The position numbers and the translations under genes were made by a program. A stretch of DNA of 64,000 nucleotides from Scylla paramamosain (Eukaryota; Arthropoda; Malacostraca; Decapoda; Portunidae), in assembly GCF_035594125.1 (NCBI RefSeq), contig NC_087152.1, forward strand, positions 17,682,001 through 17,746,000, written 5' to 3'. Below are positions 11,500 through 25,718 of this stretch, piece after piece. Positions within the stretch are counted from its first letter, which is position 1. Each line of letters opens with the position of its first letter. The notes beneath the pieces are model-generated. The model did not search any database. It saw nothing but the letters and a program-made list of their open reading frames with translations, and was not told the origin of the DNA.

Positions 11500-12006
11500 G
11501 CGGCGGTGGTGGTGGTGGTGGTGGTGGTGCAGCAGGAAATAGACTGGCCGCAGCGGGGGACGTGGGGGTGGGTGAGAGCACGGCGCCCTCTGGGGATCAT
11601 TGTTGTCCCGGTCGGACGGGCGGTGGCCGTAATGAATGCTCAGGAATGATGAACGTTCTTCAAAAGTGCCCCTGTATTTGTAGCGGTGTGTTGCCGCCTC
11701 GCACTGGCGGTGTGGGCGGCGGGCGGTCTGAAGCAGGATGTCCCCAGCGGGTAGCAGCACATTGACCCGCACTCAGAACACGGGCCAAGACAACCTGTGA
11801 CGTACACTGACGATGACAAAGCGGCATTGAAAACATGGACCGTCTGTCGGGAATCGCAACGGAATGACAATCAGCGTGATGAAGTAGCGAGTGGCTGGAA
11901 TTTATGTTCGAGGATAACCCCGCCCCTGCGCCGCGGCGGTCCACACACACACACACCACACACACACACACACACTGACACACACACACACACACACACA
12001 CACACT

Positions 12007-12058
<52 letters not shown>
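11500..12058. repeat. (GGT)n 11503-11529 and interrupted (AC)n 11942-12058
   Basis: The AC array is interrupted by CACTGACAC twice, giving a higher-order pattern. The 400 bp between the two arrays is unique. Confidence 0.93.
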
Positions 12059-12060
<2 letters not shown>

Positions 12061-12210
12061 TGCATGCACTGGTGGCGGCCGACGCGGGGAGCCTGTGTGC
12101 TGAGAAACCTGACAAGGGAAGTAGCTACATGTTGAGACGGAGCGTAGTGAAGCTGCCATGAAGGAATGTATGTGATCATTGCTACCCGCTAGTCATGGGA
12201 GTATTACGAA

Positions 12211-12875
12211 GTGTGTGTGTGTGTGTGTGTGTGTGGAGCAAGGAACCCAGTGCGTCATAAACTCCCCGGATGGGTGGGCGGACAGGCACACTAGCAGGTG
12301 GTGGTGTAGCGTGGCGCCGTCGCTCGTCATATTCCCCCTCACGATGTGACGGCCCGTGTGACGGAACGATAAGTAGCGTCCTAGCGGCGCGATCATGTTA
12401 GCCGTGGCGTGGCGGTAGTGGTAGCGGCTGCTAGTGTTTGTTTGTTGGGGGAAGGACGGTGTAGGGTTAGCGATGGGTTGTTGGAGGCCAGTAATAATGA
12501 TGGTGAGTGGTGATGACGGCTTATAGTGCTGATAGATGTCAGCAGTTAACTGATGATGGGTGGACAGATGATGCCGATGAACAGGCGCTGTAAATCGTCT
12601 AGTTAGGGAAGCATTGTGCAGTACATGGGTGTAGTTCGTCTTGATGATGTGGTAGGCGATTTGGGCGATGGTGTCAGTGACGGCCATTCCCGGGATGATG
12701 CTGCGTGGGGTGAAGGTGTGTGTGTGTGTGTGTATGTGTGTGTGTGTGGTGGGTGCGGCGCCGGATCCGCAGGGTACATGGGGCGTCGCTGGTGTGCTCG
12801 TTTCCAGGCAGTGTGCAGGTCGTGTGCGGTGGACTTTGAAAGGTCTTGTGGCCTCCCTTGCGATACGAGTGATGG

Positions 12876-12928
<53 letters not shown>
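12211..12928. repeat. (GT)n 12211-12234, (GT)n 12717-12748, (AG)n 12879-12928
   Basis: Three dinucleotide arrays in a GT-rich segment of intron 1. Confidence 0.93.
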
Positions 12929-12931
<3 letters not shown>

Positions 12932-13331
12932 GGAGGGAGCAAGTTGCTGCGAGGGAGTCTGTCGGCGGGCGGACGAGCTCACAAGATTGCTTGCGGCAGT
13001 CTTGAGTTAACTTGCGGCAAACTTATTATATTTCCCCACGCAGGTTCCCACCAGCTGCCTCCAGTACTTCATCCACTCCCTTCCCCACTCCGTCATCACC
13101 CCCAACCCCGCTGTAGGCACCTCTCCGCTTCTCCCTCGTCAGTTCACTTTCCCCCAGCCACCCCGGCCATGAGCAGCCGCCCCCATGCCCCTTCTCCCCC
13201 ACACCCTAACCCTGCCCAGCGCGGTGTAAGAGTCTGGGCGTGGTGTAACTGACACGCGTTGCAGGGTTGTCAATGTCCGCCTCGCTGCGCTTTGGTGGCA
13301 GCGTTGGCTGAGCGCTGGGCGGGAGATTACT

Positions 13332-13680
13332 TGGTGGTGGTGGTGGTGGTGTGGTGGTGGTGGTGGGGCAGGAGGAGGGGGTAGTAATGGTGGAGGCGGT
13401 AGTAAAGATAGTGGCGGTCATGGGGACACCGATGAGGAGTGGTGATAGTTAGGGGAGGGGTTGATGGTGATCGTGTTTGAAATAATGATGAGGGTTTTGA
13501 TAGGAACTGGTGGCGGAAAGTAGTGTTAGTGGGTGGGAGGACGTGTTGGTGAAATGTAGGAGTTGGGGAGTATTTGTGGTTAGGTGCGCTTGTGATGTGG
13601 TGGTGACGGCTGGGTGCGTCACTGGCGGAATGTTAGTGGCGGTGGTGGTGGTAGTGGTGGTGGTGGTGGCCGTGGCGATG
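13332..13680. repeat. Decayed (GGT)n-rich tract
   Basis: GGTGGTGGT clusters at 13332-13364 and 13634-13672, with GTG-rich DNA between and around them. Confidence 0.8.
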
Positions 13681-16381
13681 CGACGGCAGGAGAGTTGTGT
13701 GGCCAGGGCTCGCTGTGCTGAATGGGGTATTCCGATGTGTCGCGGGTGGGTTTTTATGTGTTGGCTGTCTGGCGCAGTAATGATGGCGCGGTGGCGGCGG
13801 TGTCATTAGTAACAGTAATCCGTCGCGTGCAGGTGGTGTTGGCGATGACAAGCACGCCGGCGGTGGTGAAAAGTGTGGCCTAAGTTGTGACCAAAGTTGA
13901 GGCGGGGACCGGATGCGGCGCTGCGGGGACTTGCTGACAGGTTTGGTGGGTTGGACGTGACGTCAGAAGGGCGGGGCGTGGTGGTGGCAGTGGTGGCACG
14001 GCGGGGCACGGCTGCCGCCTCACTGCTTCGGAACGGAGACGGAAATTGCAGCACCAGCCTTGGTCGTAACCTCTCGTTTACGACCCCCTGTGCAGCCGCG
14101 GGCATGTCCTCGGCCACACACACGTACACGCGCGCGCTCACGCACACGCTCGCCAACAGACACGTACTTACCTTGAGGGACACGTAATTTATCACCCTAA
14201 AGCTTACTTGATGTCAGAACATGAGGCACTTGTGCGTATCAGGCTCAGCCGAGCGGCCCCAGTCATGCAGCCTTATGCACGCGCGTCCCGGCACCACCAA
14301 CTGTCTAGACTCGCCTCCGTCGCACCATTTACGTTCACCCTGCCGACACCGCCTCGCTCTCATCGCCAATTTGCAGTCACCCACCTACGTACTGATACTT
14401 TAGCGATGACACAGCAGCAGCAGGGTGTGACAACCATGCACCATGCAGCTCTACTACCGTGTTTGTACACACATTGAAGTCTGTTTTCCTGCCATGCTCC
14501 ACCCTAAAGGAGCAAGTACTACTGAATACATGCTTTCAACCCGAACCGTTATTTGCATGTAAAAGTTCGAGTGTCATGTGTAGCAAAATGTTCACCTGAG
14601 AATGTGGAGCGGGCGGGCAACCCTCCAACCAGTATTGGACTGAAGGACGGTGAACTACCTCGCTCGTCTTCCGCCTCGCTCAGATATCCTTGTCGTTACT
14701 GCTGCGTGTCGCCCAGTAGTGCCTGCACAATGCATTCACTGCCGGACATTGTAGGCAACACCCCTTCAAAAGCAGCAGAACATTCTATATCGCCAGGCCA
14801 GGCGGACCCGGACACTTTCAGATAGGCTGGCGACAGCTGTGGCCTCCCACGGCGCCGCGCCCCCACGCTCCCACCAGCCTGCTACTCAGGTTCCTCCCTC
14901 CTCGACCCTGCTCCCTCCCGCCCTCGCTACCCCCGCACTACAAACAAAACATCACCCTCAACACTCTCACCTTTCACGCGTCGCACCACCTGCATCTCCC
15001 TTCCTCCGCCTTTTAGTACCCCCCACCGCCACCCTCTTCCCCTCCCCCTCCCGTAATCTTTGGTCTCGACTTTCCCCTCCACGCGCCTTGAGAAATGCGG
15101 GCCCAGCACCGCTTCCTGAAGACACCTGCTCCGTGGAATGCTCATTAACACTCCTCCGCTCCACCGTTGACACACTGGATGGCTTCACGGCTCTTGCGAC
15201 TCACGCTGGAGCTGCCGGCTTGTCTACGCCTTTATACCCGCCTGCTCGGGTTTATCTGCTAGTCTGCCTACCAGCCTTCCCACTTTTACCTGCCACTTTG
15301 CCCTCCCCCATCTGCCAGCTTACCCAGACTCCGGCCAGCCAGCAGCAGCCCCACTGTGCTTTACGCCTCTCTGCCCCCTGCCGACACCAACACTCGCGCC
15401 ATTTTTCCAGACCTTCACGAAGACTCCCGCATTTCACTCACCCTCCCTCGCTCGCGTTAGACTCGCTATAATGCATATTCTAAGATAATCTAGAGGAGTG
15501 AGATTAGCAGGGCAAAACCGTGTAGCAGAGGAGAAGCAGCAGGCGGCGGTGTGTGTGGTGTGTGGCGAGCAGCTCAGGTGCTCCACTGATCGCTGCCACT
15601 CCCACCCCAGGCACGCTCCACTACCTCTGCTCTTGCTTCTCTTTTCTCACTATTTTTTTTTTCTCTCTTACCCGCGCTCTTGGCTGCTCTCTCCTCTCGA
15701 GGTGTCGCTTCTCTTCATTTTCAGGCCTCCGATGCTCCTTCGTGCTTCTTGCCTCCTGGATCAACTCCCGCGCTGCTTTTTTCCTTCCCTCTTTTTTTTT
15801 TTTTTGCACGCGGTCCGTCATAAACCGCAGACCTTCATGTTCCATTAATTGTTATCGCTTCTTCTTACACCGTACCAGGCGAGGCTGCCTTTGTTCACTT
15901 GCCACGGGTCTCCGTTCTAAACCTCTTTTAGTATTGTATAATATCTCTTATCCCTGCCCTTCCACTCACCCCTCCTCCTCGGCCGGGTTCTCACCATTAT
16001 CCAGGAGCAGCCCACATCCCTCATCACCCCCAACCCGGCCCCCTGACCCCAAAGCCGGCACCTCACACCTCCGCCCACCATCCATCTTCGCGAGGATGCA
16101 GACGGCCTTTCCATAATTGGCTCTGGCTAGACGGGAAATCAGATTCAGAATGCCGATATGGAGAGGTGGTGAGGCTGTTCACGCCTGGGAGTGCTGGGAG
16201 AGGCATGGGGGGGTGATGAGGGTGAGAGGGGTGACAATATGAGCGTCGGGAGCGGCAGGGCAAAGCCAGCACGAAGGGCGTTAACGTGTACAACCACGAG
16301 GCAGGAGCTGAGTGATGGACGTATTATTGCGCCATTATGTTTACCCACAACATAAGCGTGGCTCCTACTCAGATCTCGCCG

Positions 16382-16382
<1 letters not shown>

Positions 16383-16447
<65 letters not shown>
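16383..16447. repeat. (GT)n microsatellite
   Basis: About 65 bp uninterrupted. Confidence 0.97.
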
Positions 16448-16448
<1 letters not shown>

Positions 16449-16680
16449 TCGCCGGTATCTCTTGGCCGCACGCACGCACACGTCCTATACTACACATAGG
16501 CGCACAAGAGTATTTTTTTTTTTAACACGAATCCATACGAGACTTTGACCCTTAAACAAGCAAACAAATCAATAGCTCCCCTCGGCCGCAGCAGCTCACC
16601 AAATCCTCATTTGCATGATGGGCTGTCCGCATCGGAGTGGCGGAGGTGGTGGTGGTGGTGGAGGTGGTCGGGGGGTGGTG

Positions 16681-16850
16681 GTGATAGTTGAAGTTAGGGG
16701 CGTCTACGTAGGTGTTGCTTCTGGTGGTGATGGTGGTGGTGGTGGTGGTGGCAATAGTGGGGGGGGAGTGATAGTTGAGGTACGGGTTGCCTAAGTGTTG
16801 CTTCTGGTGGTGATGGCGATGGTGGGGATGGTAAAGGTGATGGTGGCGGT
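16681..16850. repeat. Two copies of an 87-bp unit inside a GGT-rich tract
   Basis: GTGATAGTTGA(A/G)GT begins at 16681 and again at 16768. Both copies continue to GTGTTGCTTCTGGTGGTGAT. The flanks are decayed (GGT)n, so the unit probably spread by slippage or unequal exchange. Confidence 0.65.
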
Positions 16851-17040
16851 GGTGAAGCGTGTCGCAGATAGTGGAGGTGGTGGTGCGAGTTGTGGGGGAG
16901 GTGGACACAATGGTTACCTTGAGGTGAGTCGCGGGCGCTACCTGCAGGCGGAAGAACAGGTACGGCAGGAGTGCAATATCATCGGTGGTGCAGTAAAGGT
17001 GATGCGGGGATTGGCGGTGTGTGATTGCCACCGTGCCGCC

Positions 17041-17148
17041 GCCGCTGCTGCTGCTGCTGCTGCCTGCTGCTCGTGTATGTGTGTGTGTGTGTGTGTGGAT
17101 GGGCCCAGCGAGCTTTGTGTACCGTGACGTGTACGTGTGTATATGTGT

Positions 17149-17223
<75 letters not shown>
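17041..17223. repeat. (CTG)n 17045-17068, then (GT)n arrays to 17223
   Basis: A short CTG run is followed by (GT) 17077-17097 and a longer (GT) 17151-17223 with one GTGCGT break. Confidence 0.94.
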
Positions 17224-17294
17224 AGCTTGCGGCAACATTGGTGTAGTCAGGAAATCCGACAGCCCACACAGCACACTAACCAGCAGATTCCTCC

Positions 17295-17383
17295 CGCAGC
17301 AGCAGCAACAGCAGCAGCAGCAGCAGCCCTTACTGAGCGGTGGTCAGTGCCTGCGTCAGAGGTCGATGAATGCCTGCAAAAAC

Positions 17384-17467
<84 letters not shown>

Positions 17468-17657
17468 AAAAATAAAACGCCACACCGGACTGCTTCCCGC
17501 AACTGATGACGGGTCGCTCTCGGTCTGCGCCGTATAAACAAAAACAAAATAGCTGCTCAAATAAAAAAAAAGAATAAATAAAAAATAACATCACAGTCAT
17601 TAACAATTTTTCCTCTAAAAGGTTCATTTGAGGCCTGGTCTAGACAAGGACATTTTC

Positions 17658-17742
<85 letters not shown>

Positions 17743-17748
17743 TCTCTG
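17295..17748. repeat. (CAG)n, (AG)n 17388-17462, AT-rich spacer, (CT)n 17662-17748
   Basis: The AG and CT arrays are inverted relative to each other across a 199 bp A-rich spacer, so transcripts could fold into a long GA/CU stem. Confidence 0.95.
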
Positions 17749-19130
17749 CAACCGGAGGCTTTAACATAAAAACAACAAAGCGACGCAAGTTACGAGGATA
17801 CACACACGCCGGGCGGGAATACCTTGATGAACTGTAAGCCTGTTGTTATTGGGACGCGCCGGTGGACACGCACTGCAAGTCTCCACCAGTATTAATTTCC
17901 CCGCCATTATAACTCACTCATTTCTATCTCCCCTCTTTCACTCATTCGACGGCGGGCAGCGGGAATGAGAGCAAGGGTGGCAAGGGTAAGGCCGAGGTCA
18001 AGTGGTGGGAAGAGGTCAGGGCGGCGTCCGGCTACGTAGTGTGTAAGGGCAGGAAAGGGATCGTGTGTCATAGGAAAAGGACCGCGTGACGTGACGGGAT
18101 GTATATAGTGACAGGGCAGGATGTGGTGTAGTAGTGGTGTTGGTGGTCGGTTCGCTGGGTTTGTTGTGGTGTTATGTCAGGGTGGAGGAGAGAGAGGTAA
18201 AGAGGGAGTGGTCACGTCGAGGCCACACATACCAAGGGCAGGCAAAGAACCAAGAGAGGGTCACGCCAGATCGTCAGCCTACATACTTACCATGATCTCC
18301 GTACCAGCACCACCAGCATCACCACCGCTGCCGCCACGACGCTCCACTCGCATCCATCCCTAGCGACTTGTGGTACTCTGTGAAGCGCCTCTTAAATATC
18401 CCGCGTGCCATTAGCCGAGAAGTGTGTCCCGGTGACATAATTTCTTTAAGCAACAAGACGGAGCGCATCCTGGAGGCGAAAAGAGGAGGGAGTGAATCCG
18501 GTCGCCGCTCAAGAGACGAGAGGGAAACTTTCTTAAGCACTTTATCGTGTCCCGACCTTACCATTGTTCTCAGCGGAGCACCGGCGGAAGTGTCTGAGCG
18601 AGCATAGGGGAAGGGCCGAGCGGGACCGAGCAGGGGTCGAGCGGGGCTGAGTGGGGCGGGGGCAGTGAGAGGCAGTGAGAGGCGGGGAACATCACCGACT
18701 CAGCCAGACTCCTCACCTGACTGCTCTCAACCCACCACTTGTTTACTAAGACATGGCGGCGGTGGAGGAGGAGGCGGGACTAGGGGAGTGGGAGGAGAAT
18801 AGCAGGGCGAGGACGGGAGGAGGAGGAGGGACGACAGGGGGAAGGAAGGAAGGAAGAGCGGTGTGTGATAGGCGGGAACGGGCAGGGTGAGGGGAAGCGA
18901 GACGTGGATGATGAGTGAGGCGGTGGAGGTGGGAGGTGGTGTATGTGTTGCCTGGTCTGGTCTTCGTTAGCGTGATGGATGGGGCTGCCGCGACCCCGCA
19001 CTCCTGGACGCAGGGAAGCAGTGGCCAGCTCCCCGGCACTCTCCGAATAATGGCTGCCAGCTTCAGGGCTTTGGGTAAGGAGATGGTGGCGGCGGCTGAG
19101 AGGGGAGGGTGTAGGACGGATGGCTAGGGG

Positions 19131-19233
19131 TGGTGGTGGTGGTGGTGGTGGTGGTGGTGGGAGGTAGGTGGAAAGACGTGGAGGAAGGGAAGGAGAGGAG
19201 CAATCAGAGAGAGAGAGAGAGAGAGAGAGGAGG

Positions 19234-19279
<46 letters not shown>

Positions 19280-19333
19280 GGTTGGAAAGGGGAACGACGA
19301 AGTACTGTAGTAGGTAGGTAGGTAGGTAGGTAG
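19131..19333. repeat. (GGT)n 19131-19160, (AG)n 19207-19280, (TAGG)n 19308-19333
   Basis: Three adjacent simple repeats of different unit length at the start of a long purine-rich domain. Confidence 0.93.
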
Positions 19334-19689
19334 AGTGAGGCAGAGTGAAGAGGCGGAGTGTGTCAGGGGTTGGCCAGGCTGATGGAACAAAGACTGAGGG
19401 AGGAGGAGGGGTAAGGGGGATTGGAGAAGCACGGCGGAGGACGAGAACTAAGAGGATGGGGAAGGAGAGGGACTAGACAGACACGAGCAGCGGTAGTGGT
19501 AGTAGTAGGGGGGGGTAAGGGTAAGGGGACGGCCGCTGGAGGTGTATGAGAGTACACTGAGTGGGAGCGGATTAAGGAAGTAAAGGGCGTGGTGTCAGGG
19601 TGGTGGCGGCGGCGACGTGAGGGCGGCTGGCGTGGAGGAGACCATGGAAGTTAAAGGGAGCAGCCGGAGCGACCTATAATTCCGCCCCC

Positions 19690-21235
<1,546 letters not shown>

Positions 21236-21547
21236 TTGCACGGTTCTGATGGCAGCTGTCGGAGAGATAAGAAGAAATGCTTTGGGGGGGGAACATGCCG
21301 CGGGAGGGAACGTGGACAAGTAGTGGCGTGGGGAATGGCTGCCCCCAACCCCTCTCCACGCCCCCCTCCACATCACCCCACTTAGCCGCGTCACCTCCTG
21401 GCGTGTGTGGAGAGGTGGAGCGGCGTGTGGTGGTGGTGGTGGAGGAGGTGGAGGTGGCCAGTGGAAATAGTGTAATACGATATGTGGATGATTGCATTAG
21501 CGTGGCAAGGGTGCAACAGAAACATAATTATTGGGGACATCGGTTGA

Positions 21548-21561
21548 GAGAGAGAGAGAGA

Positions 21562-21614
<53 letters not shown>

Positions 21615-21768
21615 AATACGGATGAAGAGACAGGCAATCTTAAAAAAAAAGAAAAATAAATAAAAAACCATAAACAAAACAAACTTTGCTTATTAACAAC
21701 ATTTTTTAAACCTCGTCCTACTAGTCATGATTTCGTTTTGACATAAAAAAAATCGAGTTAACGATCTG

Positions 21769-21862
<94 letters not shown>
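21548..21862. repeat. (AG)n 21548-21612, AT-rich spacer, (CT)n 21772-21862
   Basis: Inverted GA/CT arrays flank a 159 bp A/T-rich spacer, the same architecture as at 17388-17748. Confidence 0.95.
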
Positions 21863-21863
<1 letters not shown>

Positions 21864-22217
21864 AATACATTCTACACCACAAAGAAAAATCACCGTAACC
21901 AAACCATACACAAAGCTCCACTCTTCAGTACACGTCTCACACCATCACAAGATACCATTTAATAACTTGAGTATTCGTCAAGTCTAACACAATAACTGGC
22001 GTTAAGAAATGTATCCTGGAGGGGGCGGCACCGGAGCACGCAATCAGGAGCCTCCAGCGAGCGCCCCTCGCCAGACCGCGGCACCAGATGGGGAGGATGT
22101 AGGGGAGGAAGGGAGGGGCGGGGATCACGTGCAGATCAGGGGATGGAGGGGGCGACGAGGGGTGTCAAGCCGCTCTATGTCGAGACCGAGATAAACACCA
22201 AGGCAGTAGGATAGTAA

Positions 22218-22218
<1 letters not shown>

Positions 22219-22276
<58 letters not shown>

Positions 22277-22398
22277 TAAGAAAGGTGTGAAATAAGCCCT
22301 AAAGCCTAAACCCGTGTTCCCCTATTTGGTGGATAGCCGCGCTGGGAAGGCTGAGAAGGGAAGGGCGGTTCTGGTTAAGGAAAGGGAGTGGGGGGACT

Positions 22399-22465
<67 letters not shown>
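22219..22465. repeat. (GT)n 22219-22274 and (AG)n 22403-22465
   Basis: Two uninterrupted dinucleotide arrays 128 bp apart. Confidence 0.96.
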
Positions 22466-22466
<1 letters not shown>

Positions 22467-23565
22467 CTGGTGCTACTGAGGGAAGGAAGGAAGGGAGGGT
22501 GGCGGTAGCGGGCGGCGGTGGGGAGCAAAACACATAGATGGCTTTGTGCTCGCCTGTGGGAGATGGAAGGAAGGCTCTCTTGGAGTAGAAACGAGGCAGG
22601 ATAGACGGAGGAAGCGCAACGTACCATAGTTTCACGGAATTCTAAGAAAAGGGGAAGGTTACGCTGGAGGCGAAATCATTACTTTGTCATCCGACCCTTA
22701 CTGCCCACGCATAGTCAGGAAAAGAAAGCTACATACACTTGTCCCTTACACAGTCGTTTTATCGTAGCAGTCTCACAAAATACATGGTCTGTAAGCCTCA
22801 TCTCCGCGTCATTGGCGACGGTAGCGGCAGGACCAAAGGCAGCCGCGCCAGATACCAGGAACCTGCTCGTCGGGAAAGGCTAACAATTTTTATTTTTATC
22901 GGCATTTGCTTGGTGTAGTGGTGCCGCTCTCGCCCGCCTGCGGAGGTTGGCATTATTGGCTTCTCAAGGGCTGCTGCCGCTGCTGTGTTGCCGTCAGGGG
23001 CTCACCCGTTCCCGAGTAGACGCGGATCGGCCGCTGCCTGCTGCGGGACAAGCCTCCGCCGTCTTGGAAGATGAATGGCGAGTTTCGGAAGATATAATGC
23101 ACTGCCACTGTCATCAGAGGGCGCGTTTGTGGCGGCGGGAGGCTGAGGGTGGCAGGGAAGGGTGTTGTGGTGGCAAGGCTGTGGTGGCCTCTCAGCGGCG
23201 CCACCTGCCACTCTCAGCCGGGAGATCAAGGCTGCCCGCACGCCGCCACTGACGCAGGCTCGCTCACCCCTCGGGTCGTTGCGACATAACCTCGTCAAAT
23301 GTAAGAGTGTCACATAAGGTCGCCAGACAGTAATGATATTATTAGCCGGCTTCATGGTTCGATTCACCCTTTGCGTGGTAAATGGTTTCTTTCACTCTCT
23401 CCGTCTCTGCCTCTCTCCAACACTTACACCCCTGCAGAAAATATATGCATGTACTGAGCGAGGTCTTGTCTTGGCGGTGCGTCTAAGCAGAATTTCACTT
23501 TCGTATCGTATCAATAATGAAATGATTCCACAATACTCTTTAGTAAATAAAGAAAAGGAAGAGGA

Positions 23566-23567
<2 letters not shown>

Positions 23568-23612
<45 letters not shown>
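23568..23612. repeat. (GT)n followed by GCGCGCG
   Basis: A 45 bp GT array runs into a short alternating GC stretch. Confidence 0.95.
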
Positions 23613-23614
<2 letters not shown>

Positions 23615-24347
23615 GCGCGCGCGTGGGCCCCACTGTCATTATAGGGCCTCTAAGGGATTACTATATCCGGAGCCAAATGGAGCCGCTGCTACACCCCGCC
23701 TCAGCTGTTAAAGACGACGGCTCCGGGGTATCAGGGTGACGCTCTAAATTTATTAGTTTACTCATGAAGCAGGGAGGGGGATGGGACAGGCAGAGGGGAG
23801 AGAGGAGGGGGCGGCTAGTGGCGTGGAAGGCAGCACACCAGTGACGGTCGGCGACCTTGATCGGGTGACATCAGCGAGCCAGGACCAGTCGGGGCCCGAT
23901 AACCCCTGTTATCGATGGCCGTTTCCTGGCGGGGAGCAGCAGCTTTTTAGGACATGGGGCCGCTCGAGGGTGAGTGTTCCAGGGCGTGCGGGCCAGTATG
24001 TTACGGCTATGGGCGATGGGGAGCGGTGCGGTCCTCAGGACTGGCAAGGCAGGAGGGGAAGAGAGGGAGGGAGGGTAGCTGTCATCAAGGACTGTGGCGT
24101 AGTATCCGAAGTAAGGGTCTTGGCAGTATGCGGTGACCAACACCTCCCTAACGGAGGAATTTGAATAGCAGACAGTACGGATACATCAGTAGACGAGAGG
24201 AGATGGTGAATGAATACGCTTAACAAAGAAGGCGGGAAAGAGAAACTTGAGGAATTAGTTAGAGATAAAACAAATATTGACCTGTGGTAAGAGGGCAGGA
24301 AAAAGAAGTAGTATTAAGATGCTGATGAAGGATACAGCTGTTGTCCA

Positions 24348-24349
<2 letters not shown>

Positions 24350-24413
<64 letters not shown>

Positions 24414-24746
24414 GAAGGTAAAGCAAAGGGAGGCTGTGTGGCGAGGAGCGAGGAGCGAGGAGTAAGGGAGCAAGGGACGGGGGTAAACGGGACACTGACT
24501 GACCGCTACGTAACATTATGATAACACCACCAGGGAGGGAACAAGGGCCAGCGGTATATTGTGTGTGTCACTACTACCACCACCACCACCACCACCACCA
24601 CCACCAGCCCAGCCCAGCCTAGCCTGTCTGGCCTTCCTTCCTCCACAGCCCCTTACACACATCACACCCCACCGCGCCGCACCCCTCCCTCTTACCTCAC
24701 CACCTAGATGCACACCACACTTACTTTACACTGTACCACTTGCCAG

Positions 24747-24791
<45 letters not shown>

Positions 24792-25118
24792 GGGATAGCG
24801 ATCTTACGTCCATGTTTATCGACACAACATGCGGAGAAGGTTTCATATCTCATGGTGGCTTCTGCTGGTGTGTGTGTGTGTGTGTGTGTGTGAGACTCGA
24901 GCTCATGACGCTGCCGCGCCTTTCCCTTCTTGTCGCACCACGTTCACTGCCTGCGGCTCGGTGGTGGGAGAGAGGGAGGGAGAGGGAAAGAGGACGGGGA
25001 GGAGAGGGGTGTGTGTAAAAGGACATGAGACTGACTGCGTGTCTCCTACGCGTAAAGCTAAATGTGTATGTGGCTTTTAGGGAACTCAGGAAGTGTTTAC
25101 TAGTTAACTAAGGAGAGA

Positions 25119-25165
<47 letters not shown>
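24350..25165. repeat. Cluster of (GT)n, (CCA)n, (AC)n, (GT)n, (GT)n(GC)n
   Basis: Arrays lie at 24350-24411 (GT), 24581-24605 (CCA), 24751-24788 (AC), 24869-24892 (GT) and 25121-25165 (GT passing into GC). Confidence 0.94.
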
Positions 25166-25166
<1 letters not shown>

Positions 25167-25652
25167 TTAGGTGCGAGGAGCAGCTGTGTGTATATGTACT
25201 ACGTAGGGTGGCGGTGACACTTCCCGCGGGCGTGGTGGCGGCGGCGCGGCCCACCACTGCGGCCTTCCCGGATTAGGCCAGTTGTTGATGGTGGTTGTTA
25301 GTATTCCGTGGATGGTTATGGCGGGCGGCGGGCGGGAGGGACGGGAGGCTTTGATGCACCCCGGGCTGCCTTGATTTTTGCCGCAACTCGTCTTCCCCGC
25401 CGCCTCGCTCTCGGTCAGGCGGGCAGGAAGGGATGAAGGGAAAGAAATGAGGCTCGCAGGACCATATGGTGTTCCCTCTCTCTACCTTCGTCAGTGTCAC
25501 CTTTTACTCCTTCACCTTCAGGCATTATTCAGTGGAGCTAACCGGCGCTTTACATCAAAGTGAACGGCTGTGTTAGCGTCGTCGCTGCAGCAGATTAAGA
25601 TTACAGCGTAAAATGTGTAGCAGTCACTGTCTGAAAGCCTTCAAGGTTGTGA

Positions 25653-25658
<6 letters not shown>

Positions 25659-25715
<57 letters not shown>
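25659..25715. repeat. (AG)n microsatellite
   Basis: About 57 bp uninterrupted. Confidence 0.97.

Positions 25716-25718
<3 letters not shown>

Noticed and set aside
23357..23368. GGTTCGATTCAC, another B-box-like word
   Set aside because: Flanking bases do not pair as a T-stem, and no upstream A box was found.
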